From CAVVSD01 sp963837655 (GTDB taxonomy: Bacteria > Actinomycetota > Thermoleophilia > Solirubrobacterales > Solirubrobacteraceae): a stretch of DNA of 64,000 bases. Position 1 is the stretch's first letter; every line of letters starts with the position of its first letter. Where the stretch lies: assembly GCA_963837655.1 (NCBI GenBank), contig CAWIOK010000005.1:248001-312000 (forward strand), given 5' to 3'. Position numbers and translations under genes: made by a program. This document shows positions 34,188-44,153 of this stretch, piece after piece. A model generated the notes under the pieces. The model was not told where the DNA came from and did not search any database. It saw only the letters and a program-made list of their open reading frames with translations.

Positions 34188-35750
34188 ATGATCCCCGCTG
34201 AGCGCCTTCCGACGCCGAAGCACGCGACTGGCTGGGGACGCCTGCTCGGCGAGGCCGACACGCGGACCCTGGAGATCCTCGAGCTCCGCCGGGTGGCCGC
34301 CAAGCGCCGCGGCTGGCTCGTCTCGCGGATGCTCCTGCTCGCCGACACCGTCGGTCTGACGCTGGCCTTCGTGCTGTCGCAGGCGCTGTGGAGCGGGCCC
34401 TCGGGCGCACCCGGGGCGGTGAGCGGACCGGGCGAGCTCGTGTTCTTCGTGCTCACCCTGCCCGTCTGGACGGCCGCGGCGAAGGTCTACGGGCTCTACG
34501 ACAACGACGACGAACGCACGGACCACTCGACGGCCGACGACCTGATCCGGGTCTTCCACCTGATCACCGTCGGGACGTGGCTGCTGCTCATCGCCAGCCA
34601 GGCGTTCGGCGTCATCCAGCCCGAGATCGGCCGGCTCGTCCTCTTCTGGGCGCTGGCGACGACGTTCATCTCGCTGCTGCGAGGCTGCGCGAGGGCGTTC
34701 TGCCGGCGGCGCATCCACTACCTGCAGAACACGCTCATCGTCGGCGCCGGCACGGTCGGCCAGTTCGTCGCGCGCAAGCTGCTGCACCACGCCGAGTACG
34801 GCGCGAACCTCGTCGGGTTCGTCGACTCCGATCCCCGCGACCTCGATCCCGACCTCGCGTCGGTCCGTGTCCTGGGCAGCGCCGAGGACCTGCCGATCGT
34901 CGTCCGCCTGTTCGACGTCGAGCGCGTCATCTTCGCCTTCTCCCGCGAGTCGGAGCCCGAGACGCTGGAGCTCGCCGAGACGATCAAGCAGCTCGACGTC
35001 CAGGTCGACATCGTGCCGCGGCTGTACGAGACGGTCGGCCCGAACGCGACGATCCACACGGTCGAGGGCCTCCCGCTCCTCGGGCTCTCGTCGGCCGCGC
35101 CGACGCGCTCCTCGCTCGCGATCAAGCGACTCATCGACATCGTCGCCTGCTCCGCCGGGCTCGTCGTGCTGGCGCCGGTGCTCGCCATCGTCGCGCTGGC
35201 GATCAAGATCGACTCCAGGGGTCCGATCTTCTACCGCCACGAGCGCGTCGGTCGCAACGGCAAGCCGTTCCGCCTCCTGAAGTTCAGGTCGATGCAGCTG
35301 CGTCACTGCCGCGGCTCGGACTACGGAGGAGAGTCGGCCGAGGAGGAGTTCCGCCGGATCATCGGCGACCCCGGACGCCAGCAGGAGTTCGAGCAGACGT
35401 TCAAGATCCGCTCCGACCCGCGCGTCACACGGGTCGGCCAGGTTCTGCGCAGCACGTCGCTCGACGAGCTGCCCCAGCTCCTCAACGTCCTCGTGGGCGA
35501 CATGAGCCTCGTCGGACCGCGGCCGGTCACCGAAGGCGAGGTGGCCCGTTACGGGCGCAAGGCGAGCGTGCTGCTCGCGGTGAAGCCCGGCATCACCGGC
35601 TACTGGCAGATCAACGGGCGCGCGTCGCTGGACTACGAGGACCGGGTCCGCCTGGACAGCGCCTACGTCACGTCGTGGTCGCTGCGCCTGGACTGGCAGA
35701 TCCTCGCCAAGACGGCGCGCGCGCTGATGTCGAGGAGCGGTGCCTTCTGA
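34188..35750 (+). CDS. Polyprenyl-phosphate sugar-1-phosphate transferase
   Basis: A 520-residue membrane enzyme of the WbaP/WcaJ/CpsE type that starts repeat-unit synthesis by moving a sugar-1-phosphate from a nucleotide sugar to undecaprenyl phosphate. Four N-terminal membrane helices (about residues 45-185) are followed by a CoA_binding_3-like Rossmann domain (NTLIVGAGTVGQFVARKL) and the catalytic Bac_transf domain (about 325-520) with a re-entrant helix, LLKFRSM, TSLDELPQLLNVLVGDMSLVGPRPV and KPGITGYWQING. ATG 34188 has AAGGG 5 bases upstream. It is one of three such enzymes here. Confidence 0.93.
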   Translation: MIPAERLPTPKHATGWGRLLGEADTRTLEILELRRVAAKRRGWLVSRMLLLADTVGLTLAFVLSQALWSGPSGAPGAVSGPGELVFFVLTLPVWTAAAKVYGLYDNDDERTDHSTADDLIRVFHLITVGTWLLLIASQAFGVIQPEIGRLVLFWALATTFISLLRGCARAFCRRRIHYLQNTLIVGAGTVGQFVARKLLHHAEYGANLVGFVDSDPRDLDPDLASVRVLGSAEDLPIVVRLFDVERVIFAFSRESEPETLELAETIKQLDVQVDIVPRLYETVGPNATIHTVEGLPLLGLSSAAPTRSSLAIKRLIDIVACSAGLVVLAPVLAIVALAIKIDSRGPIFYRHERVGRNGKPFRLLKFRSMQLRHCRGSDYGGESAEEEFRRIIGDPGRQQEFEQTFKIRSDPRVTRVGQVLRSTSLDELPQLLNVLVGDMSLVGPRPVTEGEVARYGRKASVLLAVKPGITGYWQINGRASLDYEDRVRLDSAYVTSWSLRLDWQILAKTARALMSRSGAF

Positions 35751-36961
35751 GACCAGGATCGGCAGGGCGGGTCCTGCAGGTCTTCCAGCCGCTCGTCGGC
35801 GGCGTGCCGGAGCACGTCCTGACGCTGACGCGCGAGCTGCGCGAGCACGGCTGGGATGTCGAGGTGGCGGCGCCCGTCGACAGCCCGTACGTCGAGCGCC
35901 TGCGCGACGCGGGGATCCTGGTGCATCCCCTGCCGCTGCGGCGCCGGCCCAGCGGGCGTGACCTGGAGATCCTCTGGTCGCTGCGGCGCCTGGTCCAGCG
36001 GCGCGAGCCCGAGCTCATCCACGCCCACAGCTCCAAGGCGGGCGCGCTCGTCCGCCTCGCGGTCGCCGACCCACGCCGGATCGTCTACACGCCGCACTGC
36101 TTCGCCTTCGCGGCGGGCTTCGGCGGCCTGCAGTGCGCGTCATACGGGCTTGTCGAGCAGGGGCTGTCCCGGCGGGCGGCGGCGATGATCACGGTGTCGG
36201 AGTGGGAGCACGAGCGCGCGCTGCGCCGGCTCGGCGGCGTCGCGGACCGGATCGTCACGATCCGCAACGGCGTCGATCCCGATGCGGCGGTCGGTGCGCC
36301 CGTCCCGGGGATCCGCGAGTGGGCAGCCGGCCGTCCCGTGGTCGGCTACCTCGGGCGACTGGACGAGGAGAAGGGCCCACTGCGGTTCGTCGAGGCGTTC
36401 GCGCGCGCCACGCGTGACCCGGGCTTCGCGGCATGCGGCCTGGTCGTCGGCGACGGGATGCTGCGCGACGCCATCCGCGCGGAGATCGCCCGCCACGGCC
36501 TGGGCGACCGTCTACGTCACGAGCCCTACGGCGGCGCGGTCGCGCCGTGGCTGGCGTGCATGTCGCTGTTCGTGCTGCCGTCGCGCTGGGAGTCGCTGCC
36601 GATCGCCGTCCTCGAGGCGATGAGCGCGGGCGTCGCGGTGCTCGCGACCGGCGTCGGCGGGACGGCGGAGGCCGTCGTCGACGGGGTCACCGGGCGGATC
36701 GTGCCCGCGGGCGACGACGACGCGCTGGCCACCGCGATGTGCCGGCTCACCCGCGACCCCGCGACGCTGCGGCGGATGGGCCGCGCGGGCCGCGAGCGCG
36801 CCGAGGCGCACTTCACGACCGCCCGCGTCGCGGAGGAGACCATCGAGCTGTACCGCGAGGTGCTGGCCTGGGTGCCGTCGCGGCGCCCGACGGTGCCGCC
36901 CGACATCACCCTGGTCCCCGAGCCGATCGGACCCCTGCATGCGACCACGGTCGGGGGGTGA
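35747..36961 (+). CDS. GT4 family glycosyltransferase with probable CTG start
   Basis: A GT-B fold enzyme of about 404 residues. The N-terminal strand and glycine loop (RVLQVFQPLVGGVPEHV) and the donor site (SLFVLPSRWESLPIAVLEAMSAG, then a GVGGTAEAV loop) are intact. No ATG, GTG or TTG lies between the preceding stop and the essential first strand. CTG at 35747 overlaps the stop as CTGA and has GAGGAG 10 bases upstream, so it is the best start; GTG at 35675 would overlap the previous gene by 76 bases. The sugar and linkage are unknown. Confidence 0.85.
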   Translation: MRPGSAGRVLQVFQPLVGGVPEHVLTLTRELREHGWDVEVAAPVDSPYVERLRDAGILVHPLPLRRRPSGRDLEILWSLRRLVQRREPELIHAHSSKAGALVRLAVADPRRIVYTPHCFAFAAGFGGLQCASYGLVEQGLSRRAAAMITVSEWEHERALRRLGGVADRIVTIRNGVDPDAAVGAPVPGIREWAAGRPVVGYLGRLDEEKGPLRFVEAFARATRDPGFAACGLVVGDGMLRDAIRAEIARHGLGDRLRHEPYGGAVAPWLACMSLFVLPSRWESLPIAVLEAMSAGVAVLATGVGGTAEAVVDGVTGRIVPAGDDDALATAMCRLTRDPATLRRMGRAGRERAEAHFTTARVAEETIELYREVLAWVPSRRPTVPPDITLVPEPIGPLHATTVGG

Positions 36962-36963
36962 AG

Positions 36964-38358
36964 ATGGGCGGGGCCCGTCGCTCGCTCATGCTCGTTGCCG
37001 GCACCGCGACGGGGCAGGTCGCCCAGCTGCTGTGGATCGTGGCGAGCAGCCGCACGATGTCCGCGGGCATGTTCGGCACCATGCTCGCGGCGCAGGCGCT
37101 GTACCTGACGCTGCAGGTCTTCGTGGACGGCGGGGCATGGCTCTACGGGGCGCGGGTGGCGGCCTCGGGCGCGGTCGACGACGTCTTCCGCGGCCAGATC
37201 ACCTACGTCCGTCTGGAGTTCGCGGCGCTCGGCGCCCTCGGCGCCGCGGCCTTCGCCCTGATCGCGGGCGGAGCGTTCCCAGCGGCGGTCCTGCCGTACG
37301 CGTTCGCGCTCGTCCTGTTCGCCTCGCTGAACACCTGGGAGCCGTTCGGCCAGGGCAGGCAGGGGCCGTACATCGCCTACCTGGCGCTGCGCTCGATCAC
37401 GCCGGGCATCGTCGCGTGGGTGCTGCTGGTGGCCGGCGAGAACCAGCCCGTCTCGGCCCCCGGCCTCGCCGAGTGCGGGACGCTGCTGATCGTGGCGCTG
37501 GCCTTCCGCCTCGCGCCACTGCGGCAGATGGGCCGCGCGCTGCGCGTCCGGCGCGGCCCGCGCAAGGCGATCATCCGCGTCACGCTGTGCCAGACCGCCG
37601 CGGTCTCGATGGTCGCGGTCGGCACGCTCACCCTCTCGGTCGCGGGCGCGGCGGCGGCCGCCGGCACGCTCGGCGCCGGGATCAAGGTCATGGCCGGCTG
37701 CGCGACGCTCATCGCGAGCGGCGCGCTCGGCTTCTTCCGCTCGATCAGCCGGCAGCACGCCGACGGCGCGGAGCGGGACTTCGGTGATTTCGCGCGGGCG
37801 ATCACGGCGCTGTCGTGGCTCACGATCGCCTTCGCGACGACGGCCGCGCTCGCGGCGCCCATCCTCGTCGCCGTCCTGCTCGACACGACGGCCGGCTCGG
37901 CGGTCACGACGATCATGCTCGTGATGGCCGCGATCCCCGCCGTGGGCTTCGTGGTCGCGCTCACGACGCCGCTCGTCGCCCGCCACGAGGAGGCGGCGCT
38001 GCTGACCACCTACCTCGGTGGCCTGGCCATCGTCGCGCTCGGCGGCCTGGTCGTCCTCGCGGTGGTCGGGCCGTCGGCCGAGGGCATGGCGATCGCGCTG
38101 GTCGTCGCCGACCTCGCGATGGCCGTCCACGTCCTCCCGCGCGCGAGGACGCTGCTCGGCGGACGAGCCAACCGGATCGTCGCCCGCCTCAGCGGCGCGC
38201 TCGCGATCACCGTCCTCGCGGCCTTCGCCGCGCCCGCGCGCACGGAGCTGCTCCTCGCGCTGCTCGCGGTCTCCGCGATCGGCCTCGCCGTGTCGTGCCT
38301 GCAGATGGTGCAGCGCGGCGCCACCGACCCGTCCACCGCGACCGCACAGCCCGCATGA
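36964..38358 (+). CDS. Polysaccharide flippase-like membrane protein
   Basis: A 464-residue protein with about 12 hydrophobic segments and only short loops, resembling MATE/Wzx-type exporters (opening SLMLVAGTATGQVAQLLW, early FGTMLAAQALYLT). It would flip lipid-linked oligosaccharide across the membrane. ATG at 36964 is preferred because GGGGGG lies 6 bases upstream; GTG at 36958 overlaps the preceding stop as GTGA and is equally in frame. Family assignment rests on topology and position. Confidence 0.75.
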   Translation: MGGARRSLMLVAGTATGQVAQLLWIVASSRTMSAGMFGTMLAAQALYLTLQVFVDGGAWLYGARVAASGAVDDVFRGQITYVRLEFAALGALGAAAFALIAGGAFPAAVLPYAFALVLFASLNTWEPFGQGRQGPYIAYLALRSITPGIVAWVLLVAGENQPVSAPGLAECGTLLIVALAFRLAPLRQMGRALRVRRGPRKAIIRVTLCQTAAVSMVAVGTLTLSVAGAAAAAGTLGAGIKVMAGCATLIASGALGFFRSISRQHADGAERDFGDFARAITALSWLTIAFATTAALAAPILVAVLLDTTAGSAVTTIMLVMAAIPAVGFVVALTTPLVARHEEAALLTTYLGGLAIVALGGLVVLAVVGPSAEGMAIALVVADLAMAVHVLPRARTLLGGRANRIVARLSGALAITVLAAFAAPARTELLLALLAVSAIGLAVSCLQMVQRGATDPSTATAQPA

Positions 38359-39221
38359 GCACACACGGATCTCAACTCAAGCCCGAGCGACATCCCGCGA
38401 CCGTGGTGAAGACCGCGATGACGAAGGCGCGCTCGCTCGCGTGGGAGCGCAGGCCGGGGCCGCCGGATCCCTCACCGGGGTTCCGCATCCTCTTCTACCA
38501 CCGGGTCAGCGACGACCGCGACCTGCTCGCGGTCACCCCGGAGACCTTCCGGCGCCAGATGGACATGCTCGCCGACGAGGGCTTCGCGGTGCTCGACCTC
38601 ATGGCGGCATGGGAGGGGCTTCGCACCGGCGGGCTGCCGCAGCGGGCGCTCGTCCTCAACTTCGACGACGGCTACCTCGACTTCGCGATCCAGGCGTGGC
38701 CGGTGCTGCGCGAGTACGGGTTCCCGGCCACCGTGTTCATCGCCCCCGGGCTCGTCGACGGCACGGCCCGCATGTCGTGGTACGACGAGCAGCCGCCGCT
38801 GCTGTCCTGGGAGGACATTGCGGCGCTGCAGCGCGAGGGCGTGCGCTTCGAGCCGCACACCGTCACCCATCCCAACCTGGGCGAGCTGGACGACGCCGCC
38901 GCGCGGCGCGAGATCGTGGAGTCCAAGGCCGTCGTGGAGGAGCGCCTCGGCGTCACCGGCCTCGCGTTCTGCTACCCGGGCGGCCGTGCCGGCGACCGCG
39001 AGCGCGGTTACGTGGGGGATGCCGGCCTGATCGGCGTCGGCTGCGAGCCCGGGATGGTCAGGGCGGAGACCGATCCGCGGTGGCTGCCGAGGATCGCGAT
39101 CGGGCGCTACGACGGGCTGCGTGACGTGCGGGTCAAGGCCGCGGGCGGTCACGACCGCCCGCTCCCGGGCCGCGAGCTGTACCGGACGCTCCGCTACGGA
39201 AGGCTGGAGGAGGCGGCGTGA
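38355..39221 (+). CDS. Polysaccharide deacetylase (CE4)
   Basis: A 288-residue NodB-fold deacetylase. The catalytic base and first metal aspartate are in LNFDDGYLDF, the metal histidines in EPHTVTHPNL, and a later motif reads FCYPGGRAGD, so the enzyme should be active on N-acetylated sugars. No signal peptide is seen; an N-terminal basic amphipathic stretch may keep it at the membrane. The ATG overlaps the flippase stop by 4 bases and the stop overlaps the next GTG by 4. Confidence 0.9.
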   Translation: MSTHGSQLKPERHPATVVKTAMTKARSLAWERRPGPPDPSPGFRILFYHRVSDDRDLLAVTPETFRRQMDMLADEGFAVLDLMAAWEGLRTGGLPQRALVLNFDDGYLDFAIQAWPVLREYGFPATVFIAPGLVDGTARMSWYDEQPPLLSWEDIAALQREGVRFEPHTVTHPNLGELDDAAARREIVESKAVVEERLGVTGLAFCYPGGRAGDRERGYVGDAGLIGVGCEPGMVRAETDPRWLPRIAIGRYDGLRDVRVKAAGGHDRPLPGRELYRTLRYGRLEEAA

Positions 39222-40387
39222 TACGCACGATGGATCCGCTGACGGCGGAGACGGTGACGACGGGCGAGGGCTTCGCGGCCCTCGCGGACGAGTGGGACGA
39301 CCTCGTGCGGGCGATGCCCCGCCCGAGCCCCTTCCTACTGCACACGTGGATCGCCGCGTGGTGGCGCCACGCCGAGGCGGAGGGCTGGCGGTTGCGCGTG
39401 CACGTGATCCGCCGCGACGGCCGGCTGGCCGGTGCGCTGCCCCTGGCGATCCGTCGCAAGGGGGCGCTGCGCGTCGCGCAGTTCGTGGGCGGGCACCTGT
39501 CCGCGCTCGCCGACCTGCTCCTGGCGCCCGACGCCGAGGACGGCGACGCGGACGCCCTCCTCGAGCTCGCCGCGTGCGGCGACCACGACCTCCTGGACGT
39601 CTTCGGGCTGCCCGCCGGCAGCCGGCTCGCCGAGGCGGCCGGCCCTGCGCTGCGCCTCATCCCCAGGGCCGAGTCCCCCGTGCTCGAGCTCGAGCGCGGC
39701 TGGGACGTCGTCTACGCGGAGCGCACCCCCTCCAAGCGACGCAGCCTGCACCGCCGCCGGCGCCGCCAGCTCGACGCGCTCGGCGTCCCTGCGACGACGG
39801 TCGCGCGCACGCCCGACGAGGTCCGCCTCGCGCTGACCGACGCGGTGCGTCTGCACGCGCTGCGCCGCGAGGGGCGCCCGGACGGCTCGGAGTTCTCGTC
39901 GCGGCCGGGCGGCGGCTTCCAGAGCGAGGCGATGGTCGCGCTCGCCGCAGACGACATGACGCGGATCGTGACCCTGCACATCGACGGGCGCGCCATCGCC
40001 TACCACGCCTACCTCTGGCTCGACCGCACGATGTACGTGCACTCGCTCGCGTTCGATCCCGAGCTCGCGCGGTACTCGCCCGGCCTGGTGACGACGCTGG
40101 ACACGATCGCCATCGCCGCCGACGAGGGCGCGGTCCGGGTCGAGTTCCTCGGCGGGGCCGAGCGCTACAAGATCGAGCTCGCCGACCGGCTGGAGCCGAT
40201 GCACGAGGGACTCGGGCTCGCGCGCGGGGTGGCCGGCCGGTTCGGCGTCGCCGCGGGGGCCGGGTCCATCGCCCTGCGGCGCAGGGCGAAGCAGTCGCCG
40301 GCGATCCAGCGCCTGTACGTGGACGGGCTCGCGCCCGTCCGGCGCGCGCGGGCGCGGGTCCGCACAGCCACGACGGAGGAGCGGTAG
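39218..40387 (+). CDS. FemAB/CelD-like GNAT acyltransferase
   Basis: A 389-residue protein of the BioF2/FemAB-like acetyltransferase group common in exopolysaccharide loci (PFLLHTWIAAWWRHAEAEGWRL near residue 38, SKRRSLHRRRRRQL near 170, YHAYLWLDRTMYVH near 265, FLGGAERYKIELAD near 310). It probably transfers an acyl or aminoacyl group to the polysaccharide or a precursor. The GTG start overlaps the deacetylase stop as GTGA. Confidence 0.78.
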   Translation: MIRTMDPLTAETVTTGEGFAALADEWDDLVRAMPRPSPFLLHTWIAAWWRHAEAEGWRLRVHVIRRDGRLAGALPLAIRRKGALRVAQFVGGHLSALADLLLAPDAEDGDADALLELAACGDHDLLDVFGLPAGSRLAEAAGPALRLIPRAESPVLELERGWDVVYAERTPSKRRSLHRRRRRQLDALGVPATTVARTPDEVRLALTDAVRLHALRREGRPDGSEFSSRPGGGFQSEAMVALAADDMTRIVTLHIDGRAIAYHAYLWLDRTMYVHSLAFDPELARYSPGLVTTLDTIAIAADEGAVRVEFLGGAERYKIELADRLEPMHEGLGLARGVAGRFGVAAGAGSIALRRRAKQSPAIQRLYVDGLAPVRRARARVRTATTEER

Positions 40388-40394
40388 GAGCGAC

Positions 40395-41174
40395 ATGGAA
40401 GCGCTGCGCGACATCCCGAACCTCCACCGCGTACGCCGCGGCTACCTCTGGGCACGGAGGGCCGCGAGCGTCGCGTTCTTCGACCGCCCGCTCGGTCTCG
40501 ACACCTCGCACGAGGTCTCGCTCGCGACGCTCGGCCTGCAGGACGAGGAGCGCGTCGACTACGAGCCCTCCGGCTGGCTGGGGGTCCGACGTGCCCTGCG
40601 CCGCCTGCCGACGTCTGACGACGATGTGTTCCTCGACCTCGGGTCGGGCAAGGGCCGCGTCGTCCTCATGGCGGCGCAGCATCCGTTCCGGCGCGTGATC
40701 GGCGTCGAGCTCGCGCCCGAGCTGCACGCGGTCGCGGGACGCAACCTCGCGGCCTGCAGGTCGCGCCTGCGCTGCCAGGACGTGGAGCTGGTCAACGCCG
40801 ACGTCACGGAGTTCGAGATCCCGGACGACGTGACCGTCGTCTACATGTGCAACCCGTTCGGCGGGACCGTCTTCGACGCGGCGGTCCGGGCGATCATCGC
40901 CTCCCGTGACCGGGCGCCCCGCCCGCTGCGACTCATCTACCAGGTCCCGACCGAGCACCGCCGCCTCCTGGCGACAGGCCGGTTCCGCCTCACGAACGTG
41001 ACGAGCTCCTGGAGACCCACCCGGGAGTGGTCGCGTCACGCGGCACTGCACGAGTACGAGCTCGAGGCGCCGACGCGCTTCGCGCCACCCCGACGACAGG
41101 ACGATCGAGGAACCACCGCCATGCGCACCCCCAACATGTCCGGCGAGCTGTCGCCGGTCCACACCGCGCCATGA
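40395..41174 (+). CDS. SAM-dependent methyltransferase
   Basis: A 259-residue class I methyltransferase. Motif I is FLDLGSGKGRVVLMAA near residue 77, followed by GVELAPELHAVAGRN. A catalytic-loop-like NPFGG lies near 154. The last 30 residues (after residue 230) have no visible fold and run up to the ATGA overlap with the next gene. It may methylate a sugar of the polysaccharide; the target is unknown. Confidence 0.8.
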   Translation: MEALRDIPNLHRVRRGYLWARRAASVAFFDRPLGLDTSHEVSLATLGLQDEERVDYEPSGWLGVRRALRRLPTSDDDVFLDLGSGKGRVVLMAAQHPFRRVIGVELAPELHAVAGRNLAACRSRLRCQDVELVNADVTEFEIPDDVTVVYMCNPFGGTVFDAAVRAIIASRDRAPRPLRLIYQVPTEHRRLLATGRFRLTNVTSSWRPTREWSRHAALHEYELEAPTRFAPPRRQDDRGTTAMRTPNMSGELSPVHTAP

Positions 41175-42764
41175 GCTCCCGCTCGGAGCCCCTGACCGGC
41201 GAGGGCCGCATCGACGTCGGCCGGCCGGTCGCCGCGATCAGGCGCAACGCGGCGATCATCGCCGCGCTCAGCGTCGCCTTCGCCGTCATGGCGTACGTCT
41301 TCTCCAACTCGATGGATTCCGACATACAGCGCGACCGCGACCATCGCCTCGCAGTCGATCGACCCGAGCGACAACGTCGATCCCGAGACGGCGCAGCGCC
41401 GCCTCGCGGTCGCCACGACGCTCGTGACCTCGCCGGGCGTCCTGGACGCCGCGGCCGCACAGACCGGCGCGAAGGAATCCGACCTCGAGGAGTCGGTCAC
41501 GGCCAAGCTCGACCCGGGGACCGGCGTCATCGGCGTCACCGCGGAGGCGCCGACGCCGCAACGCGCGGCGCAACTGGCGAACGCCACGGCGACCGAGTTC
41601 CTCACCCAGAGGGCGGACGGGATGCGCCAGGGCCTCGAGAGCTCGCAGGCATCGCTGCGCGACGAGATCGCCCGCCTCGAAGCCCAGCCCGATGTCGCCG
41701 CGGAGGACATCACGCACCTGCGCGCGCGGGTCGCGGACATCCAGGTGCAGATCGCCCTCGCAGGCAAGGACCTGCGGACACTGCGGCTTGCGACGCCGCC
41801 GAGCTCGCCCGCGTCCCCCAAGCCGCTGCTGAGCGCGTTCCTGGCGCTCCTGGCCGGCGCGATCCTGGCGTCGTTCTTCTTCGTGGCGCGTGACGCGCTG
41901 CGCAAGCCCATCACGTCCGCGCGTGAGCTCGAGCGCCTGGTCGGCGCTCCGGTCATCGCGACGATGCGCGAGCAGCGCAGCCGGCGCGCGGGACGCGTGA
42001 TCCCGGACGACACCGCGACCCGTCTGGCGTTGGAGTCCTGGGCGCCGCCCGGCCGCAAGGTGATCGTCGTCAGCGCCGCCGACGCACCCGCGGGCGCGAC
42101 GCTCGTCGTGCAACGGCTGGCCACGGCGTTCGCGCAGGCCGGGCACGACACGCTCGTGATCGACGCCGACCTCGACCAGCCGGCGCTGCACGCGCGCTTC
42201 GGCCTCCCGCTCGGCGGCGGGCTCATGCGGATCCTGACGCGGATCTCGCGCGGAGGAGCGGTCACCGGGACCGCACTGCGCCGGGCGACCCGGCAGCCGA
42301 CAGAGAGCGCCGAGCTCGCGGGACGCCTCGCGGTCCTCACGACCGGGGAGCCCGTCGACGAGCCGGATCGGCTGCTCACGGTGACGACACTCACCACGCT
42401 CGCGCAGGTCGCGCGAGACACCGACGCGGACTACATCCTCGTGCGGGTCGCCTCGATCACCGACGCGCCGCAGGCGGCGTTGCTCGCCCGCAGCGCCGAC
42501 GCCCTGGTCGTCGTGACGGACCGCAAGGCGCTCGGCACCGACGACGCGGCGATGCTCGGTGAGACCACGCGCAGCCTCGGCGTCGCCGCGGGCCTGATCG
42601 TCCTCGATCGCCCCGCGGGCGCGGTCCGTCGCGAGCCGCGGCCGGGCCCGTCGGCGGAGACCGCGCCGATCCCGGCGTCGATCCCGGTCGCGCTCCCTGA
42701 GGAGGCGCCCCGCATCACGCCGATGAACGGCCATGCGCGCCGGCAGGCGGGTTCGCGGGGCTGA
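41171..42764 (+). CDS. Wzz chain-length protein fused to degenerate BY-kinase domain, apparent frameshift
   Basis: From ATG 41171 the frame gives a short cytoplasmic end and a first membrane helix (NAAIIAALSVAFAVMAYVF). At about 41312-41319 the coding frame shifts: the next frame reads TYSATATIASQSIDPSDN, the hallmark start of a Wzz domain, and continues to 42764. Dropping one G of GG at 41314-41315 restores a continuous protein of about 530 residues. A second helix lies at bases 41830-41890, then a BY-kinase-like domain whose Walker A lacks the GKT/S lysine (SAADAPAGATLVV) but keeps DADLDQP. Chain-length control is likely; kinase activity is not. Confidence 0.75.
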
Positions 42765-42766
42765 CG

Positions 42767-44153
42767 ATGGGCGTCGGCGCGATCGTCACGCCTCCCCGGT
42801 CCCCGGCTCGCTCCGAGCCGGGGCCGGGTCTCAGCGCCGTGTTCGGCGCGCTGCTCGCGGGCAGCATGCTCGCGCTCGCGCTTGCCTGGTCGCGCGTCGT
42901 GCCGCACCTGCCGCTGCCGCCGTGGATGCTGGTCAGCGGGCTGGTGGGCCTCGCGCTGCTCGTGCTGCTGACATTCGCGCGCTTCGAGGCGGCCGTGCTG
43001 CTCGGCCTGCTGCTGCTCGGTGTCGTCAAGTTCGAGCCCGCGCCGCCCGACGCGCTGTTCGCCGTCGTCATCGGCGTCGTGGTGATCAGCGGGCGCGAGG
43101 AGCTGCAGCGCATGCCCCGGCTGCTCGCGGCGATCATCGGATGCATGGTCCTCGCGAACCTGCTCGCGATGACCCAGGCGCGCGACCCCACGGCCGGGCT
43201 GCGGTTCTTCGCGATCACGCTGTACCTCTCGGTCTTCTGCGTGTGGTTCGCGTCGTACATCGACCGGCGGCGCCGCGCGCGGGCCGTCGTGATCGGCTAC
43301 GGCATCGCGGCAGCGAGCTCGGCGGCGCTCGGGACGCTCGCGCTCCTCACGCCGCTGCCCCACCGCGACTTCTTCCTGCTGCAGGGATGCTGCCGCGCGG
43401 AGGGGCTGTTCCAGGACGCCAACGTCTTCGGGCCCTTCCTGATCCCGCCGCTGCTCATCCTGCTGCACGAGGCGCTCGTGCCGCAGCTCATCCCGCGGCG
43501 CTTCCGCCCCCTCGTGATCGCGACGGTCGTGCTGCTGGAGCTCGGCGTGCTGCTGTCCTTCTCCCGCGCGGCCTGGCTGAACCTGGCGCTCGGGCTCATG
43601 ATCATGCTCGCGGTCCTCGCGATGCGGCCCGGCGGCTTCGCGAAGGCGTTCAAGCTCGACGCTCGGCCTCATCGTGGCCAGCGCGATCGTCGTCGGCGCG
43701 GTCGCGACGTTCGGCGAGTCCAACTTCTTCCACGAGCGTGCATCGCTGCAGAGCTACGACGCCGAGCGCTTCGCCACGCAGCACGCGGGCCTGGAGCTCG
43801 CGGAACGCACGCCGCTGGGGATCGGGCCGGGGCAGTTCGACCTCGAGATGCCGTTCTCGGCGCACAACGTCTTCGTCCTCATCGCCGCGGAGCAGGGTCT
43901 GCTCGGCATCACCGCGTGGGTCTTCTTCGTCGTCGCGACGCTGTGGATCGCGGTGCGCAACGCCGTCGCGGGACGAAGTACCTACGGCATCGCGTCCGGG
44001 GCGCTCCTCGGAGCGTGGTGCGGACTGATCCTCAACAGCATGGTCGTGGACTCACTTCATTGGAGGCATGTATGGCTGCTCGCAGCGCTTATCTGGGCCG
44101 CCGACCTCAGCAGGCGCGAGCCGCTCGCCGAACCGAGACCGGCGCCTGCGTGA
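42767..44153 (+). CDS. O-antigen ligase/polymerase-like membrane protein, apparent frameshift
   Basis: A multi-spanning Wzy/WaaL-type protein. The first 297 codons encode about eight membrane helices and the large-loop motif CRAEGLFQDANVFGPFLIP followed by LLSFSRAAWLNLALG. Near base 43661 the frame changes: the next frame continues LGLIVASAIVVGAVATFGES and the family motif TPLGIGPGQF ... SAHNVFVLIAAEQGLLG to the stop at 44153. Dropping one G at 43661 joins the parts. Without this, the first frame runs through into the methyltransferase gene as an artificial 701-residue fusion. It would polymerise repeat units outside the membrane. Confidence 0.75.
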
